NCBI GenBank assembly: GCA_028139685.1
Contig: JAOINQ010000025.1
Coordinates: 1-11,476, forward strand
DNA length: 11,476 nucleotides
Reading direction: 5' to 3'
Source: Betaproteobacteria bacterium
GTDB taxonomy: Bacteria; Pseudomonadota; Gammaproteobacteria; Burkholderiales; Burkholderiaceae_A
Shown here: positions 9,436-11,476 of the stretch, one piece after another
Position numbering within the stretch: the stretch's first letter is position 1
Layout of the letters: every line of letters starts with the position of its first letter
Position numbers and translations under genes: made by a program
Notes under the pieces: model-generated
Seen by the model: the letters and a program-made list of their open reading frames with translations, nothing else
What the model was told of the DNA's origin: nothing
Databases searched by the model: none

Positions 9436-11476
9436 ATGTCATTTAGTGAAAAAGATGCCCCAAACGTCAACACGGACAGTGAAGCGGCACTAAAGGCCTT
9501 GATGAGGGAACGAATAGTTATTATGGATGGTGCAATGGGAACCATGCTCCAGCAAGAAAAATTGGATGAAAAAGACTTCGCGGGGCAAAAAAGTACTAAT
9601 GTTCCGGCCAATATCCGTGAAATAATTGAAAATGCAAAAGCTAGTGGTATTGAGCTTAAAGGGAATAACGAGTTACTTTCAATTACCCAGCCAGATATCA
9701 TCAAAGCAGTCCATCAAAGGTTTCTCTCTGTAGGAGCGGATATAATCGAAACTAACACCTTCGGGGCCACCTCCATAGCGCAGGCTGATTATGGTTTGGA
9801 ATCTTTAGCTAAAGAAATGAATTTAGCTTCCGTACGTATAGCAAAAGATGCCTGCTTAAATTTTAGTTCCAAAAATAAAAGGAAATTTGTTGCAGGGGCC
9901 ATTGGACCGACCCCAAAAACAGCGTCTATATCACCAGATGTGAGTGACCCGGGTGCCAGAAATATTACATTTGATCAACTCTTTAAATCCTATTCAGACC
10001 AGGTAGAGACCTTAATTGAGGGTGGGATAGATATTCTTTTAGTAGAAACCATATTTGACACGCTTAATGCAAAAGCAGCCCTATTTGCGATTGAAGATGT
10101 GTTCAATCGGATAGGCAAACGCCTACCTATCATGATTTCAGGAACGGTAACAGATGCATCGGGTAGAATTCTTTCAGGTCAAACTGTAGAGGCATTTTGG
10201 AATAGTGTGCGGCATGCAAAACCGCTTAGCGTTGGATTGAACTGTGCTCTTGGCGCTGCTTTAATGAGACCCTATGTGGAAGAAATGCATAAAATCTGTG
10301 ATGTGCCAATCTGCATTTATCCAAATGCTGGACTTCCAAATCCTATGGCCCCGACAGGGTTCGATGAAACTCCTGAAATTACGTCAGGACTAATTTCTGA
10401 ATTTGCAAAAGAAGGATGGATTAACATTGTTGGAGGTTGTTGTGGTACCACACCAGAGCATATTGCAGCAATAAAAGAAAAGGTGCACACTTTCCCACCG
10501 CGTGTTGTCCCTGAGATCAAAAAAAAATTGCGTCTATCTGGACTCGAGCCATGCAATATTGGAGAGGATTCTTTATTCATTAATGTTGGTGAACGGACCA
10601 ACGTAACAGGCTCAAAAAAATTCTCAGACTTAATAATTAATGGAGATTACAGCGCTGCAATTGAAGTAGCTAGGCAGCAGGTAGAAAATGGAGCTCAGAT
10701 TATTGATATAAATATGGATGAAGCTATGCTTGATTCAGAGAAAGCTATGGTTAAGTTTTTAAACCTTGTAGCTTCTGAACCTGACATTTCAAGGGTGCCG
10801 TTGATGTTGGACTCGTCCAAGTGGTCTATTTTAGAAGCGGGCCTGAAGTGCTCCCAGGGAAAACCAATTGTCAACTCCATCTCGCTTAAAGAAGGAGAGG
10901 AGGAGTTTTTGCGGCATGCTCGTTTGTGCAAGAGTTATGGTGCTGCAATGATTGTTATGGCTTTTGATGAAAATGGCCAAGCTGACACATTAGATAGAAG
11001 AAAATCAATATGCAAAAGAGCGTATGACCTATTAATTAAAGAAGCTTCAATCGACCCAGAGGATATTATCTTTGACCCAAATATCTTCGCTATAGGAACT
11101 GGAATTTCGGAGCATGATAACTATGCAGTCGATTTCATTGAGGCTACTGCGTGGATACGAGAAAATCTTCCATTTGCAAAGGTTTCAGGAGGTGTCTCTA
11201 ATGTGAGCTTCTCTTTTCGGGGAAATAACCTAGCCCGGGAGGCCATTCACAGTGCTTTTCTTTTTCATGCAATAAAAGCTGGAATGTCTATGGGTATCGT
11301 AAATGCGGGTCAACTTGCGGTTTACGAAGAGTTAGACCCTGTTCTAAAAAATCATGTAGAGAATTTAATTTTTGCTAAGACAAAAGATGCTACGGATAAA
11401 ATGATCGAATATTCCTCATCTTTAAACACCGAATCGAGTACCGATAAAAAAATTCAAGAATGGCGTAATGGTGACT
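9436..11476 (+). CDS. metH: Cobalamin-dependent methionine synthase, N-terminal part (runs off window)
   Basis: MetH transfers a methyl group from methyltetrahydrofolate via cobalamin to homocysteine, making methionine. The first 680 codons are present of about 1,200, and the frame is open to the edge. The homocysteine-binding barrel includes DGAMGTM (31-37), LKGNNELL (74-81), [12 protein letters not shown], and the zinc ligands C270 (GLNCALG) and C335/C336 (GGCCGTT). The pterin domain follows, with [56 protein letters not shown] and [15 protein letters not shown]. The visible part ends at a QEWRNGD segment, just before the expected helical cap and cobalamin domain. The homocysteine and folate modules are fused here. 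About 14 extra residues lie around positions 55-73 compared with E. coli. It is the last gene of the plus-strand run seen. Confidence 0.97.
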   Translation, partial: MSFSEKDAPNVNTDSEAALKALMRERIVIMDGAMGTMLQQEKLDEKDFAGQKSTNVPANIREIIENAKASGIELKGNNELLSITQPDIIKAVHQRFLSVGADIIETNTFGATSIAQADYGLESLAKEMNLASVRIAKDACLNFSSKNKRKFVAGAIGPTPKTASISPDVSDPGARNITFDQLFKSYSDQVETLIEGGIDILLVETIFDTLNAKAALFAIEDVFNRIGKRLPIMISGTVTDASGRILSGQTVEAFWNSVRHAKPLSVGLNCALGAALMRPYVEEMHKICDVPICIYPNAGLPNPMAPTGFDETPEITSGLISEFAKEGWINIVGGCCGTTPEHIAAIKEKVHTFPPRVVPEIKKKLRLSGLEPCNIGEDSLFINVGERTNVTGSKKFSDLIINGDYSAAIEVARQQVENGAQIIDINMDEAMLDSEKAMVKFLNLVASEPDISRVPLMLDSSKWSILEAGLKCSQGKPIVNSISLKEGEEEFLRHARLCKSYGAAMIVMAFDENGQADTLDRRKSICKRAYDLLIKEASIDPEDIIFDPNIFAIGTGISEHDNYAVDFIEATAWIRENLPFAKVSGGVSNVSFSFRGNNLAREAIHSAFLFHAIKAGMSMGIVNAGQLAVYEELDPVLKNHVENLIFAKTKDATDKMIEYSSSLNTESSTDKKIQEWRNGD

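Noticed and set aside
10317..10931. Minus-strand ORFs of 94 and 78 residues under metH
   Set aside because: They are antisense to the zinc-ligand and pterin-domain regions of metH, which are clearly coding on the plus strand.

Overview
The window is a chromosomal core-gene region from an AT-rich member of the Pseudomonadota, most likely a betaproteobacterium. This placement is inferred from the proteins. The MreB reads like Burkholderiales-type MreB ([11 protein letters not shown] and VVRGCG segments), MreC opens with the PPPLFKQG segment, and gatC/gatA diverge from mreBCD-mrdA-rodA as remembered for that class. No mobile element, CRISPR array, RNA gene or phage gene was seen.

Layout. On the minus strand at the left edge lie gatA (cut by the window edge) and gatC, the A and C subunits of the tRNA-dependent amidotransferase. 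A 71-bp intergenic region separates gatC from a plus-strand block that runs to the right edge. That block is mreB, mreC, mreD, mrdA (PBP2) and rodA, which form the elongasome for cell-wall elongation. It is followed by aceK (isocitrate dehydrogenase kinase/phosphatase), an uncharacterised metallo-beta-lactamase-fold hydrolase, and the first 680 codons of metH (cobalamin-dependent methionine synthase).

The plus-strand genes are packed tightly. mreC/mreD overlap by 14 bp, mreD/mrdA and rodA/aceK each overlap by 4 bp (ATGA), and aceK/MBL overlap by 8 bp. The other gaps are 8 to 39 bp, and no terminator was seen. The whole block therefore looks like one transcription unit linking wall elongation to a switch controlling the TCA/glyoxylate branch point and to methionine/one-carbon metabolism. 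Only the physical linkage is seen; any functional link is inference.

The most interesting non-coding structure is the gatC-mreB intergenic region. A 12-bp palindrome contains a perfect TATAAT on each strand. On each side of it lies a very short ORF whose stop overlaps the start codon of the first real gene (ATGA), giving a mirrored arrangement. I see no convincing undescribed multi-gene system; the region is mostly well-known housekeeping genes with an unusual downstream extension.
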